This document shows, in pieces, positions 5,937-14,041 of a stretch of DNA of 64,000 bases. The first letter of the stretch is position 1; each line of letters opens with the position of its first letter. The stretch is from Streptomyces sp. CCM_MD2014. GTDB lineage: Bacteria > Actinomycetota > Actinomycetes > Streptomycetales > Streptomycetaceae. The stretch covers positions 1,984,001-2,048,000 of the forward strand of contig NZ_CP009754.1 of the NCBI RefSeq assembly GCF_000772045.1. Direction: 5' to 3'. Made by a program: the position numbers and the translations under genes. The notes below the pieces were generated by a model. The model saw only the letters and a list, made by a program, of their open reading frames with translations. It ran no database searches and was not told the origin of the DNA.

Positions 5937-8324
5937 TTGAAACGCTCCCGTCCCCCTTCCCGCACCCGTTCGCGCTCGCGTTCCCGCTCCCTGAACGTCC
6001 GCGCGCTCCTCGCGCTCGCCGTGCTGGCCGCGTCCGTCGCCATCGCCCTGACCATGCCGGTCCGTCTCGGGCTCGACCTGCGCGGCGGCACCCAGATCGT
6101 GCTGGAGACCAAGTCCACCGAGACCACCAAGGCCGACCGCGAGGCCACCGACCGCACCGTGGAGGTGCTGCGCGGCCGCATCGACGCGCTCGGTGTCGCC
6201 GAGCCGACCATCGTCCGCTCCGGCGAGAACCGGGTCGTCGTCGAGCTGCCGGGCGTACAGGACCCGAAGAAGGCCGCCGACGTGCTCGGCCGCACCGCGC
6301 AGCTCACCGTCCACTCGGTGCTCGGCCCGGCGGAGAACCCCGCCGACGGTGCCGACGGCAAGACCGAGGCCGCCGAGGACGGCGAGCGGGTGCTGCCGGA
6401 CGAGTCCGGGCAGTCCCTGCGGCTGAAGGCCGCCACGCTCACCGGACAGGACGTCAAGGGCGCCGACGCCCGCTTCGACCAGCAGAACGGCGCCGGCTGG
6501 ACCGTCACCGTCGACTTCAAGGACTCCGGCAGCGACCGCTGGGCCCAGGTGACCGGCGAGGCGGCCTGCAACCCGGCCGGTGACCCCAAGCGCCGGGTCG
6601 CCATCGTGCTCGACGACAAGATCATCTCCTCGCCTCAGGTAGACCCCTCCGTGTCCTGCGGGGCGGGCATCACCGGCGGCTCCACGCAGATCACCGGATC
6701 CTTCGACGACGCCGAGGCGCGCGAACTGGCCCTGCTCATCAAGGGCGGCGCCCTGCCCGTGCCGGTCGAGACCATCGAGCAGCGCACCATCGGTGCCACC
6801 CTGGGCGACGAGGCCATCAACGCCGGCGCCTGGGCCGCCGTCATCGGCACCGCGCTGACCGCGCTGTTCATCATCGTCGTCTACCGCCTGATGGGCGCCC
6901 TGGCGACCGTGGCCCTGCTCTGCTACGGCCTGATCTCCTACGCCGCCCTGGCCGCCGTCGGCGCGACGCTGACCCTGCCGGGACTGGCCGGTTTCGTGCT
7001 GGCGATCGGCATGGCGGTGGACGCCAACGTCCTGGTCTTCGAACGGGCCCGCGAGGAACAGGCGGCCCGGACCCGCCCGAGTACCCGCTCGGCGCTGACC
7101 GCCGGTTTCCGCAGTGCCTTCAGCGCGATCGCCGATTCCAACATCACCACGCTGATCGCCGCCGCCCTGCTGTTCTTCCTGGCCTCCGGCCCGGTCAAGG
7201 GCTTCGGCGTCACGCTCGGCATCGGTGTGCTGGCCTCGATGGTCAGCGCCCTGGTGATCACCCGGGTGCTGGCCGAGTTCGCCGCGAGCCGCCCCGCGGT
7301 CTTCCGCCGCCCCGGCATCACCGGCATCTCGACCACCGGGCCGGTCCGGGACGCGCTGCTGCGCCGCAACCCGTTCCTGATGAGCCGGCCGCGCCGCTGG
7401 CTGGCGGCGTCCCTGATCGTCATGGTGGTGGCGGGCTCCGGCATCCTGGTGCGCGGCCTGAACTTCGGCATCGAGTTCACCGGCGGCCGGCTCATCGAGT
7501 ACTCCACCGCGAACCAGGTCGATCCCGACCGGGCCCGGGACGCTCTCGCCGACGCGGGCTTCCCGCGCGCCGTCGTCCAGTCCTCCGGGGACGGCGATCT
7601 CACGGTGCGCACGGAGGAGCTGACCGACGACGAGGCGGCGACCGTCACCAAGGCCGTCGCCGAACTGGGCGGCGAGACGGAGAAGGTCCGCGACGAGCTG
7701 ATCGGTCCGAGCCTCGGCGAGGAGCTGCGCCGGGACGCCCTGATCGCCCTCGGCCTCGCCCTGGCCGCCCAGCTGGCCTACCTCGCGGTCCGCTTCCGCC
7801 TGCTGTTCGGCACGGCTGCGGTCAGTGCGCTCGCGCACGACGTGGTCATCCTGGTCGGTGTGTTCGCCTGGCTGGGCAAGCCGATCGACGGGGTGTTCCT
7901 GGCCGCGCTGCTGACCGTGATCGGCTACTCGGTGAACGACTCGGTGGTCCTCTTCGACCGCGTCCGGGAGTTGCTGGGCAAGGAGCGGAAGGCGCCGTTC
8001 GGCCGGCTCACCAACGACGCGATCCTGCAGACCCTGCCGCGCACGGTCAACACCGGCATGGGCGCGGTGCTCATCCTGGCCTCGCTGGCGGTCCTGGCCG
8101 ACGACTCGCTCACCGACTTCGCGCTCGCGCTGCTGATCGGCGTGGGGGTCGGGACGTACTCCTCGGTCTTCACCGCCTCTCCGCTGGCCATCGAGATGCA
8201 CGACCGCGGCACCGGGTCCCGCTCCGCGCGCCGCGGGGGCGGCAAGGGGCGCGGCGCGGGAAGGGCCGGGACGACCGACAAGCAGGTGCCCGCGAGCCGC
8301 GCCGAACGGCAGGAGGTCCTCTAG
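5937..8324 (+). CDS. secDF: Fused protein-export membrane protein SecDF
   Basis: Predicted 795-aa Sec accessory protein that uses the proton-motive force to help late steps of protein export. The SecD half has the start-of-domain GLDLRGGTQIVLE, a large periplasmic domain (about 60-290) and the MAVDANVLVFERAREE motif. The SecF half starts near 475, with NFGIEFTGGRLIEY and NDSVVLFDRVRE. Streptomyces usually also carry separate secD and secF elsewhere, so this is probably the second, fused copy. The TTG start at 5937 is supported by GGAGG 7-8 bases upstream and an arginine-rich N-terminus leading into TM1. A strong hairpin follows the stop. Confidence 0.93.
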   Translation: MKRSRPPSRTRSRSRSRSLNVRALLALAVLAASVAIALTMPVRLGLDLRGGTQIVLETKSTETTKADREATDRTVEVLRGRIDALGVAEPTIVRSGENRVVVELPGVQDPKKAADVLGRTAQLTVHSVLGPAENPADGADGKTEAAEDGERVLPDESGQSLRLKAATLTGQDVKGADARFDQQNGAGWTVTVDFKDSGSDRWAQVTGEAACNPAGDPKRRVAIVLDDKIISSPQVDPSVSCGAGITGGSTQITGSFDDAEARELALLIKGGALPVPVETIEQRTIGATLGDEAINAGAWAAVIGTALTALFIIVVYRLMGALATVALLCYGLISYAALAAVGATLTLPGLAGFVLAIGMAVDANVLVFERAREEQAARTRPSTRSALTAGFRSAFSAIADSNITTLIAAALLFFLASGPVKGFGVTLGIGVLASMVSALVITRVLAEFAASRPAVFRRPGITGISTTGPVRDALLRRNPFLMSRPRRWLAASLIVMVVAGSGILVRGLNFGIEFTGGRLIEYSTANQVDPDRARDALADAGFPRAVVQSSGDGDLTVRTEELTDDEAATVTKAVAELGGETEKVRDELIGPSLGEELRRDALIALGLALAAQLAYLAVRFRLLFGTAAVSALAHDVVILVGVFAWLGKPIDGVFLAALLTVIGYSVNDSVVLFDRVRELLGKERKAPFGRLTNDAILQTLPRTVNTGMGAVLILASLAVLADDSLTDFALALLIGVGVGTYSSVFTASPLAIEMHDRGTGSRSARRGGGKGRGAGRAGTTDKQVPASRAERQEVL

Positions 8325-8343
8325 GGGGTCCGGACGGACACGT

Positions 8344-8370
8344 GCCCGCCCCCGCGCTCAGGGGGCGGGC
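8344..8370. terminator. Perfect 10-bp hairpin between convergent secDF and gntR-type genes
   Basis: GCCCGCCCCC (8344-8353), a 7-base loop, then GGGGGCGGGC (8361-8370). It lies 20 bp after the SecDF stop and directly abuts the stop of the leftward GntR gene at 8371, so it can terminate transcription from both sides. Confidence 0.8.
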
Positions 8371-9297
8371 TCAGAGTCCCAGGGCCCAGGAGTCCCGGAG
8401 CGCGCCCGTGAAGTGCTGCCCGATCAGGGCCCGCACCACGTCCGGGTCGCCGGCGATCAGCGCGTCGAGGAGCGCGGTGTGCTCGTGCGCGTCGGCGACC
8501 AGGTCGGCGCGCCCGCGCGCGGCGGGCGCACCGGCCGGCGGCCACTGGGAGCGGCGGTGCACGTCACCGGCGATCCGGACGAGCTCCTCGTTGCCGGCCA
8601 GCGCGAGCACCGCGCGGTGGAAGGCGCGGTCGGCCTCGGCGTAGCCGGCCGGGCAGCCGGAGGAGGCGGCGCGGACGGTGGCCTCGGCGAGCGGGCGCAG
8701 CTCCGCCCAGCGCTCGGCGGGCACCGTACGGGCCAGGCGGAGCCACACCGGGGCTTCCAGGAGTGCCCGGACCTCGGCCAGCTCGGCCAGTTCGCGGTCG
8801 CCGCGTTCTACGACGCGGAAGCCGCGGTTGGGGACGACCTCGACGGCGCCCTCCAGGGCCAGTTGCTGCATGGCCTCCCGCACGGGTGTGGCCGAGACGC
8901 CGAACCGCTCCCCGAGCACGGGCGCCGAGTAGACCTCGCCGGGCCGCAGCTCGCCGGTGACCAGCGCGGCGCGCAGGGCGTCGAGGACCTGCCCGCGCAC
9001 GGAGGAACGCTGGACGAGGGCGCGCGGGCGGGGCGCGGAGGGTCCGGGTACGGACGGTCCGGGAACGAACGGCCCCGGTGCGGGCGGTTCACCGTGGGTG
9101 TGCTCGCCGCGCGCCGAGCCGTCCGGCTCCCCGGCGCCGCGCGTCCGGCCCCGGTCCTGGCTTGCGTCCCGGCTCTGGCCCCGGTCGCGGCTGAGGCTCC
9201 GGGCCGCGTCCGCCGCCGAGGGCTGCACCGGAATCCGCACCGCCGCGGCCGCCGTACCCGCACCGGGCCCTGCGGCGCCCTGCGCGCTGTGCTTCAC
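8371..9297 (-). CDS. GntR/FCD-family transcriptional regulator with long disordered N-terminus
   Basis: Predicted 308-aa regulator. Residues 1-92 are a low-complexity Ala/Gly/Pro/Arg extension not found in typical 220-250 aa FCD regulators. Then come a winged helix (SSVRGQVLDALRAALVTG ... GVSATPVREAMQQLALEG, about 97-160) and a C-terminal FCD ligand domain with metal-type histidines (FHRAV, HRRS, HEHTALLDAL). GTG 9297 follows GGAGGACCC, so the extension does appear to be translated, though an internal start cannot be excluded. The ligand is unknown; FCD proteins usually bind organic acids or metals. Confidence 0.85.
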   Translation of the reverse strand: MKHSAQGAAGPGAGTAAAAVRIPVQPSAADAARSLSRDRGQSRDASQDRGRTRGAGEPDGSARGEHTHGEPPAPGPFVPGPSVPGPSAPRPRALVQRSSVRGQVLDALRAALVTGELRPGEVYSAPVLGERFGVSATPVREAMQQLALEGAVEVVPNRGFRVVERGDRELAELAEVRALLEAPVWLRLARTVPAERWAELRPLAEATVRAASSGCPAGYAEADRAFHRAVLALAGNEELVRIAGDVHRRSQWPPAGAPAARGRADLVADAHEHTALLDALIAGDPDVVRALIGQHFTGALRDSWALGL

Positions 9298-9408
9298 GGG
9301 TCCTCCTGCGGGACGTGTCGGTACTTGAGGTCATTACGGCGGGTTGTCACCTGTCCGTCAAGCACGATAGGCGCAGGGGCCGCCACTTCAAATCCCGGGC
9401 ACCTTGGG

Positions 9409-9427
9409 TAAGGTAAGGCTTACCTCT
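9409..9427 (+). promoter_or_regulatory. Iron box (DmdR/IdeR-type operator)
   Basis: Core AGGTAAGGCTTACCT at 9411-9425 has perfect 6-bp arms (AGGTAA/TTACCT) around GGC and matches the TTAGGTTAGGCTNACCTAA iron-box pattern of actinomycete DmdR/IdeR repressors. It lies 20-40 bp before the FhuF-type gene, implying derepression under iron limitation. Confidence 0.85.
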
Positions 9428-9447
9428 AAGCAGCCCGTTGTTCCGAC

Positions 9448-10311
9448 GTGGATCGGTGGTCCCGCATGCCTGTCGCCCGTACGGCCTTCACGGACGCCTA
9501 CGCGCGCCTGTCCGAGGTCCTCCCCGGGCTGGGCGTCACCGAACTGGACGCGGCCGAGGCGGTCCCGGCCGGCGACGGCTGGTTCACGGCCGCCTCGCTC
9601 GCCTCGGACGGGGCGGAGCTGGCGGCGTTCCTCGCCCAGGACGAGGCGCAGGTGCTGCGGGACTACGGGCAGCGGGCCCGGCCGGACGTGATCGCGAGCT
9701 TCGGCCTGCACCGGTACGCGTGGCCGGCCTGTCTGCTGATCACCGTGCCGTGGTTCCTGCACCGCCGGGTGCCGCGCCTGCCGGCGTCCCACGTGGCCTA
9801 CGACCGCACGGCCGCCGGGCTCCCCCTGGGCCGGATGGCGGTGCGCGCCGCCTCCTTCGCCTGTCTGCCGGGCGATCCGGCCGCCGCCCTGCCGGGCGCC
9901 CGGGTGGTCGCCGACGAGGAGGCACTGCGCGCCGAGGTGCGGGCGGCGGTGGCCGAGCACATCGAACCGGTCCTGGCCGGATTCGGCCCCCGGATGCGGC
10001 GGCGCGGACGCGCCCTGTGGGGCATGGCGACCGACGAGGTCGTCGAGGGCCTGTGGTACGTCGCCCACCTGCTCGGCGAGCAGGAGCGGGCTCGGCACGA
10101 GCTGGAACTGCTGCTGCCGGGCGCCACCAAGCCGTACGTCGGCGACGCGGCGTTCCGTGAGCTGAAGGGGCCGGACGGCACGCCGCTGCACACCCGGGAC
10201 CGGGCGAGCTGCTGCATGTTCTACACCCTGCGCCCTGAGGACACCTGCGCCACCTGCCCGCGCACCTGCGACGCGGACCGCGTCGAGAAGCTGCTCGCCG
10301 CAGCCGGCTGA
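9448..10311 (+). CDS. FhuF-type [2Fe-2S] siderophore-iron reductase
   Basis: Predicted 287-aa cytoplasmic reductase that would release iron from imported ferric siderophores. The C-terminal cluster motif is exactly C255-C256-x10-C267-x2-C270, the spacing that defines FhuF. The N-terminal part is a poorly conserved alpha-helical domain. GTG 9448 and ATG 9466 are both possible starts; neither has a good Shine-Dalgarno, and the iron box just upstream leaves room for a leaderless or short-leader transcript. It stands alone, so the cognate siderophore transporter must lie elsewhere. Confidence 0.85.
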   Translation: MDRWSRMPVARTAFTDAYARLSEVLPGLGVTELDAAEAVPAGDGWFTAASLASDGAELAAFLAQDEAQVLRDYGQRARPDVIASFGLHRYAWPACLLITVPWFLHRRVPRLPASHVAYDRTAAGLPLGRMAVRAASFACLPGDPAAALPGARVVADEEALRAEVRAAVAEHIEPVLAGFGPRMRRRGRALWGMATDEVVEGLWYVAHLLGEQERARHELELLLPGATKPYVGDAAFRELKGPDGTPLHTRDRASCCMFYTLRPEDTCATCPRTCDADRVEKLLAAAG

Positions 10312-10568
10312 TCCACCGTCGGCTAAGATCATCGGCGTTGTTTCACAACTCCCCCACCCGCCACGGGAACTTTCCGCGGAACCACCCGTACGGGTAGTCT
10401 TATTCGAACTCAACTCCCGCCCCTCACGCGGCAGTTCGAGCAGAACGCCGCCCTGGGGGCTCCCTCTGCACTTCCTTGGCGGCCTCTTGCCCCGAAACCC
10501 CCTGAGGGCCGCCGGGTTTGGGCCACCATGGCGGGCGTTACGCCCTATCCCACTGCAAGGGACCCCAG

Positions 10569-11642
10569 ATGAGATTGACCGACATATCGCTGAACTGGCT
10601 GCTTCCGGGCGCCGTGCTGCTCCTGGGCATGCTGGCGGCGGTGGCGGTGCTCGCGCGCGGCAAGCGTTCCTCGGGGAAGGACGCGGGCGCGGACGACTCG
10701 TGGGAGCGGATGGAGGAGCGCCGCCGGCGCAAGGAGGCGCTCTACGGCACCTTCTCCTACGTCCTGCTCTTCTGCTGTGCCGCGGTCGCCGCGGCGCTCT
10801 CCTTCCACGGTCTGGTCGGCTTCGGCGAGCAGAACCTCGGTCTGAGCGGCGGCTGGCAGTACCTGGTCCCGTTCGGGCTCGACGGCGCGGCGATGTTCTG
10901 CTCCGTCCTCGCGGTGCGCGAGGCCAGCCACGGTGACGCGGCGCTCGGCTCGCGGATACTCGTGTGGGCCTTCGCCTTCGCCGCGGCCTGGTTCAACTGG
11001 GTGCACGCGCCCCGCGGTCTGGGCCACGCGGGCGCCCCGCACTTCTTCGCGGGCATGTCCCTGTCGGCGGCGGTGCTGTTCGACCGGGCGCTGAAGCAGA
11101 CCCGCCGGGCCGCCCTGCGCGAGCAGGGCCTGGTGCCGCGTCCGCTGCCGCAGATCCGCATGGTCCGCTGGCTGCGCGCGCCCCGGGAGACGTACCGCGC
11201 CTGGTCGCTGATGCTCCTGGAGGGCGTGCGCAGCCTGGACGAGGCGGTCGAGGAGGTGCGCGACGACCGGCGCCAGAAGGAGGAGAAGAAGCTGCGGCGG
11301 CGCGAGCAGGAGCGGCTGGAGCGGGCGCAGCTCAAGGCGATCAGCCGGGGCCACGGCCACCGCGGCTTCCCGGGCCGCGGCGGCCGCCAGGTCGAGGTCG
11401 AGGTGCAGCAGGTCGAGCGCGGCTCGGAACGCGCCACCGCGGAGCCTGCCATATCGCCCCCGGAGCAGTTGCCCGCGGCAAGCCGGCGTCCCTCCCTGCA
11501 GCCCGTGCGGAGCGGGTCTGAGCAGATGAGGGTGGAGACCGTCGAGACCGTGGACCTCACCGCGGAGGACGACACGCAGGCCCTGCCCCGCCTGGACTCC
11601 CTGGAGCGCAAGCTCAAGGACCTGGAGCAGCAGTTCGGCTAG
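10569..11642 (+). CDS. DUF2637 membrane protein
   Basis: Predicted 357-aa protein with about five membrane segments: one at residues 9-29, then four in the DUF2637 domain (about 57-180). A long basic/coiled C-terminal region follows (EEVRDDRRQKEEKKLRRREQ, about 230-260), ending in a predicted coiled coil (LDSLERKLKDLEQQFG). DUF2637 proteins occur on actinomycete chromosomes and conjugative plasmids; their function is not established. ATG 10569 follows AAGGGA. The upstream 257 bp hold no gene that I can see. The TAG stop sits in a CTAG followed by sequence resembling the MITE end described below. Confidence 0.75.
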   Translation: MRLTDISLNWLLPGAVLLLGMLAAVAVLARGKRSSGKDAGADDSWERMEERRRRKEALYGTFSYVLLFCCAAVAAALSFHGLVGFGEQNLGLSGGWQYLVPFGLDGAAMFCSVLAVREASHGDAALGSRILVWAFAFAAAWFNWVHAPRGLGHAGAPHFFAGMSLSAAVLFDRALKQTRRAALREQGLVPRPLPQIRMVRWLRAPRETYRAWSLMLLEGVRSLDEAVEEVRDDRRQKEEKKLRRREQERLERAQLKAISRGHGHRGFPGRGGRQVEVEVQQVERGSERATAEPAISPPEQLPAASRRPSLQPVRSGSEQMRVETVETVDLTAEDDTQALPRLDSLERKLKDLEQQFG

Positions 11643-11671
11643 GGCCGGTCCGAACGGCACCGTGGTGACGG

Positions 11672-11704
11672 CCTGGGGCGTCGGGGCATCCCGGCGCCTC
11701 AGGC
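11672..11704. terminator. Possible hairpin between convergent DUF2637 and RsbW-like genes
   Basis: GGCGTCGGG pairs with CCCGGCGCC (one G-U), flanked by CCTG/CAGG, with a short loop. It overlaps the last bases of the leftward ATPase gene and lies 30 bp past the DUF2637 stop. The position suits a bidirectional terminator, but the stem is imperfect. Confidence 0.35.
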
Positions 11705-12124
11705 CGCTTCCGCGCCCGCTTCCCCGCCCGGTTCCGCGCCCAGCTCGAACCAGACCGACTTGCCCGCCTCACAGGGCCGTACGCCCCAGTCGTCGGCGAG
11801 CGACTCGACCAGGAACAGGCCTCTGCCGTTCGTGCTCCCCTCCTGCGGGGCGCGCGGTCTGGGCTGCCGGCCGCGGCCGGTGAAGTCCCGCACCTCGACC
11901 CGCAGGGCACGCGGCCCGACCGTCGCGGTCAGGACCGCGCCCTCCTCGGTGTGGACGAGCGCGTTGGTGACCAGCTCGCTGGTGAGCAGCTCCGCGACCT
12001 CCGACTGTCCGGGGCCGCCCCAGTGCCGCAGCAGCTCACGCAGGGCCCGCCGGGCCTCCGGCACCGCCCGCAGATCGGCCCGGCCGAGCCGCCGCCTGAG
12101 CTGTGACACCGCCTCCTCCTTCAT
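11699..12124 (-). CDS. RsbW-like ATP-binding anti-sigma regulator
   Basis: Predicted 141-aa single-domain HATPase of the type found in many copies in Streptomyces. N box ELLTSELVTNALVHT (about 45-59), G1-like VEVRDFTGRG (about 76-85) and G2 STNGRGLFLVESLADDWGV (about 97-115) are visible. Such proteins phosphorylate or sequester sigma-factor antagonists; the partner is unknown. ATG 12124 follows GGGGGAC. Downstream is the convergent DUF2637 gene; upstream is a 146-bp gap with CCGTC repeats. Confidence 0.85.
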   Translation of the reverse strand: MKEEAVSQLRRRLGRADLRAVPEARRALRELLRHWGGPGQSEVAELLTSELVTNALVHTEEGAVLTATVGPRALRVEVRDFTGRGRQPRPRAPQEGSTNGRGLFLVESLADDWGVRPCEAGKSVWFELGAEPGGEAGAEAA

Positions 12125-12161
12125 GTCCCCCGTCGGCGCGCTGATGTCGCTTCCCCCTGTC

Positions 12162-12192
12162 TGTCCCGTCCGTCCCGTCCGTCCCGTCCGGG
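12162..12192. repeat. Short CCGTC/GTCCCGTC tandem tract
   Basis: About three 9-10 bp units of GTCCGTCCC lie between the RsbW-like gene and poxB. This is a simple slippage-prone repeat, and I see no further function. Confidence 0.6.
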
Positions 12193-12270
12193 TCGAACAT
12201 CTTCACGGGGAAAGCCTTGCCCGTTCGGGCCCCCGGCAGTCATCGAGTTTCGGGCGGGCGGTCCGATCGG

Positions 12271-14013
12271 TCACGGCCGGGGAACGTTGCGCAGGTTGGA
12301 GCGGGCCATCTGGAGCATGCGGCCGACGCCGCCGTCCAGGACGATCTTCGAGGCGGACAGGGCGAAGCCGGTGACCATGTCGGCGCTGATCTTCGGCGGG
12401 ATGGACAGGGCGTTGGGGTCGGTGACGACGTCGACGAGGGCGGGGCCCTTGTGCTTGAACGCCGCCTTCAGCGCCCCCGCCAGGTCCTTGGGCTTCTCCA
12501 CCCGTACGCCGAAGGCGCCGCAGGCCTCGGCGACGGCGGCGAAGTCGGGGTTCTTGTTGGCCACGCCGTGCGAGGGCAGACCGGCGACCAGCATCTCCAA
12601 CTCGACCATGCCCAGCGAGGAGTTGTTGAAGAGGACGACCTTGACCGGCAGGTCGTGCTGGACGAGCGTGAGGAAGTCGCCCATCAGCATGGTGAACCCG
12701 CCGTCGCCGGACATCGACACGACCTGCCGGCGCCGGTCGGTGAACTGGGCGCCGATCGCCATCGGCAGCGCGTTCGCCATCGAGCCGTGGGAGAAGGAAC
12801 CGATGATGCGGCGCCGGCCGTTGGGCGAGATGTAGCGCGCCGCCCACACGTTGCACATCCCGGTGTCGACGGTGAACACGGCGTCGTCGTCGGCCATTTC
12901 GTCGAGCACGGCGGCGACGTACTCGGGGTGGATCGGGACGTGCTTGTCGACCTTGCGGGTGTAGGCCTTGACGACGCCCTCCAGCGCGTCCGCGTGCTTC
13001 TTCAGCATCCGGTCGAGGAAGCGGCGGCTCTTCTTCTCCTTCACCCGCGGGATCAGGCAGCGCAGCGTCTCCCGGGCGTCGCCCCACACCGCGAGGTCCA
13101 GCTTGGAGCGCCGGCCCAGGTGCTCGGGCCGGACGTCGATCTGGGCGATCTTCACGTCGTCCGGCAGGAACGCGTTGTACGGGAAGTCGGTGCCGATCAG
13201 CAGCAGCAGGTCGCACTCGTGGGTGGCCTCGTAGGCGGCGCCGTAGCCGAGCAGTCCGCTCATGCCGACGTCGTACGGGTTGTCGTACTGGATGAACTCC
13301 TTGCCCCGCAGCGCGTGCCCCACCGGGGCCTTGAGCTTCCCGGCGAACTCCATCACCTCGGCGTGCGCGCCCGCGGTGCCGCTGCCGCAGAACAGGGTGA
13401 CCTTGTCGGCGTCGTCGATCATGCGCACCAGCCGGTCGATCTCCTCGTCGCCGGGCCGGACGCTGGGCCGGGAGGTGACCAGTGCCGTCTCCGCGGCCTT
13501 CTCCGGGGCGGGCTCGTCCGCGATGTCGCCGGGCAGCGAGACGACGCTGACGCCGCCCTGGCCGACGGCGTGCTGGATGGCGGTCTGCAGCAGCCGGGGC
13601 ATCTGCTTCGGGCTGGAGATCAGCTCGCTGTAGTGGCTGCACTCGCGGAACAGCTGGTCGGGGTGGGTCTCCTGGAAGAAGCCCAGGCCGATCTCGCTGG
13701 ACGGGATCTGCGAGGCCAGGGCGAGGACGGGTGCCATGGAGCGGTGGGCGTCGTAGAGCCCGTTGATGAGGTGGAGGTTGCCGGGACCGCAGGAGCCCGC
13801 GCACGCGGCCAGCTTCCCGGTGATCTGCGCCTCCGCGCCGGCGGCGAAGGCGGCGGTCTCCTCGTGCCGGACGTGCACCCATTCGATGCCGGAGTGGCGG
13901 CGCACGGCGTCCACGATCGGGTTGAGGCTGTCCCCGACGACTCCGTAGAGGCGCTCCACCCCGGCGCGGGTGAGGATGTCGACGAACTGTTCCGCGACGT
14001 TCTGTTTGGCCAT
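12271..14013 (-). CDS. poxB: Thiamine-dependent pyruvate dehydrogenase/oxidase
   Basis: Predicted 580-aa ThDP/FAD enzyme converting pyruvate to acetate and CO2, usually at the membrane with quinone as acceptor. The N-terminal PYR domain carries the activating glutamate E51 (RHEETAAFAAGAEAQ). A central FAD/DHS-like domain spans about 190-330, and the PP domain has GDG 436-438 and NN 463-464 (SGDGGFTMLMG ... VVLFNNSSLGMVE). Length matches the family. ATG 14013 lies 28 bp downstream of the PP2C-like gene on the same strand, so the two may be cotranscribed. Confidence 0.9.
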   Translation of the reverse strand: MAKQNVAEQFVDILTRAGVERLYGVVGDSLNPIVDAVRRHSGIEWVHVRHEETAAFAAGAEAQITGKLAACAGSCGPGNLHLINGLYDAHRSMAPVLALASQIPSSEIGLGFFQETHPDQLFRECSHYSELISSPKQMPRLLQTAIQHAVGQGGVSVVSLPGDIADEPAPEKAAETALVTSRPSVRPGDEEIDRLVRMIDDADKVTLFCGSGTAGAHAEVMEFAGKLKAPVGHALRGKEFIQYDNPYDVGMSGLLGYGAAYEATHECDLLLLIGTDFPYNAFLPDDVKIAQIDVRPEHLGRRSKLDLAVWGDARETLRCLIPRVKEKKSRRFLDRMLKKHADALEGVVKAYTRKVDKHVPIHPEYVAAVLDEMADDDAVFTVDTGMCNVWAARYISPNGRRRIIGSFSHGSMANALPMAIGAQFTDRRRQVVSMSGDGGFTMLMGDFLTLVQHDLPVKVVLFNNSSLGMVELEMLVAGLPSHGVANKNPDFAAVAEACGAFGVRVEKPKDLAGALKAAFKHKGPALVDVVTDPNALSIPPKISADMVTGFALSASKIVLDGGVGRMLQMARSNLRNVPRP

Positions 14014-14041
14014 GGGTCCAGCTATGCCACAGCGAGCGGTC

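Noticed and set aside
5493..8201. 902-residue open frame antisense to SecDF and similar long antisense frames (for example 14042-17971 beyond 16243)
   Set aside because: They are created by scarcity of A/T-rich stop codons at this G+C content; the opposite strand codes for proteins with clear domains.
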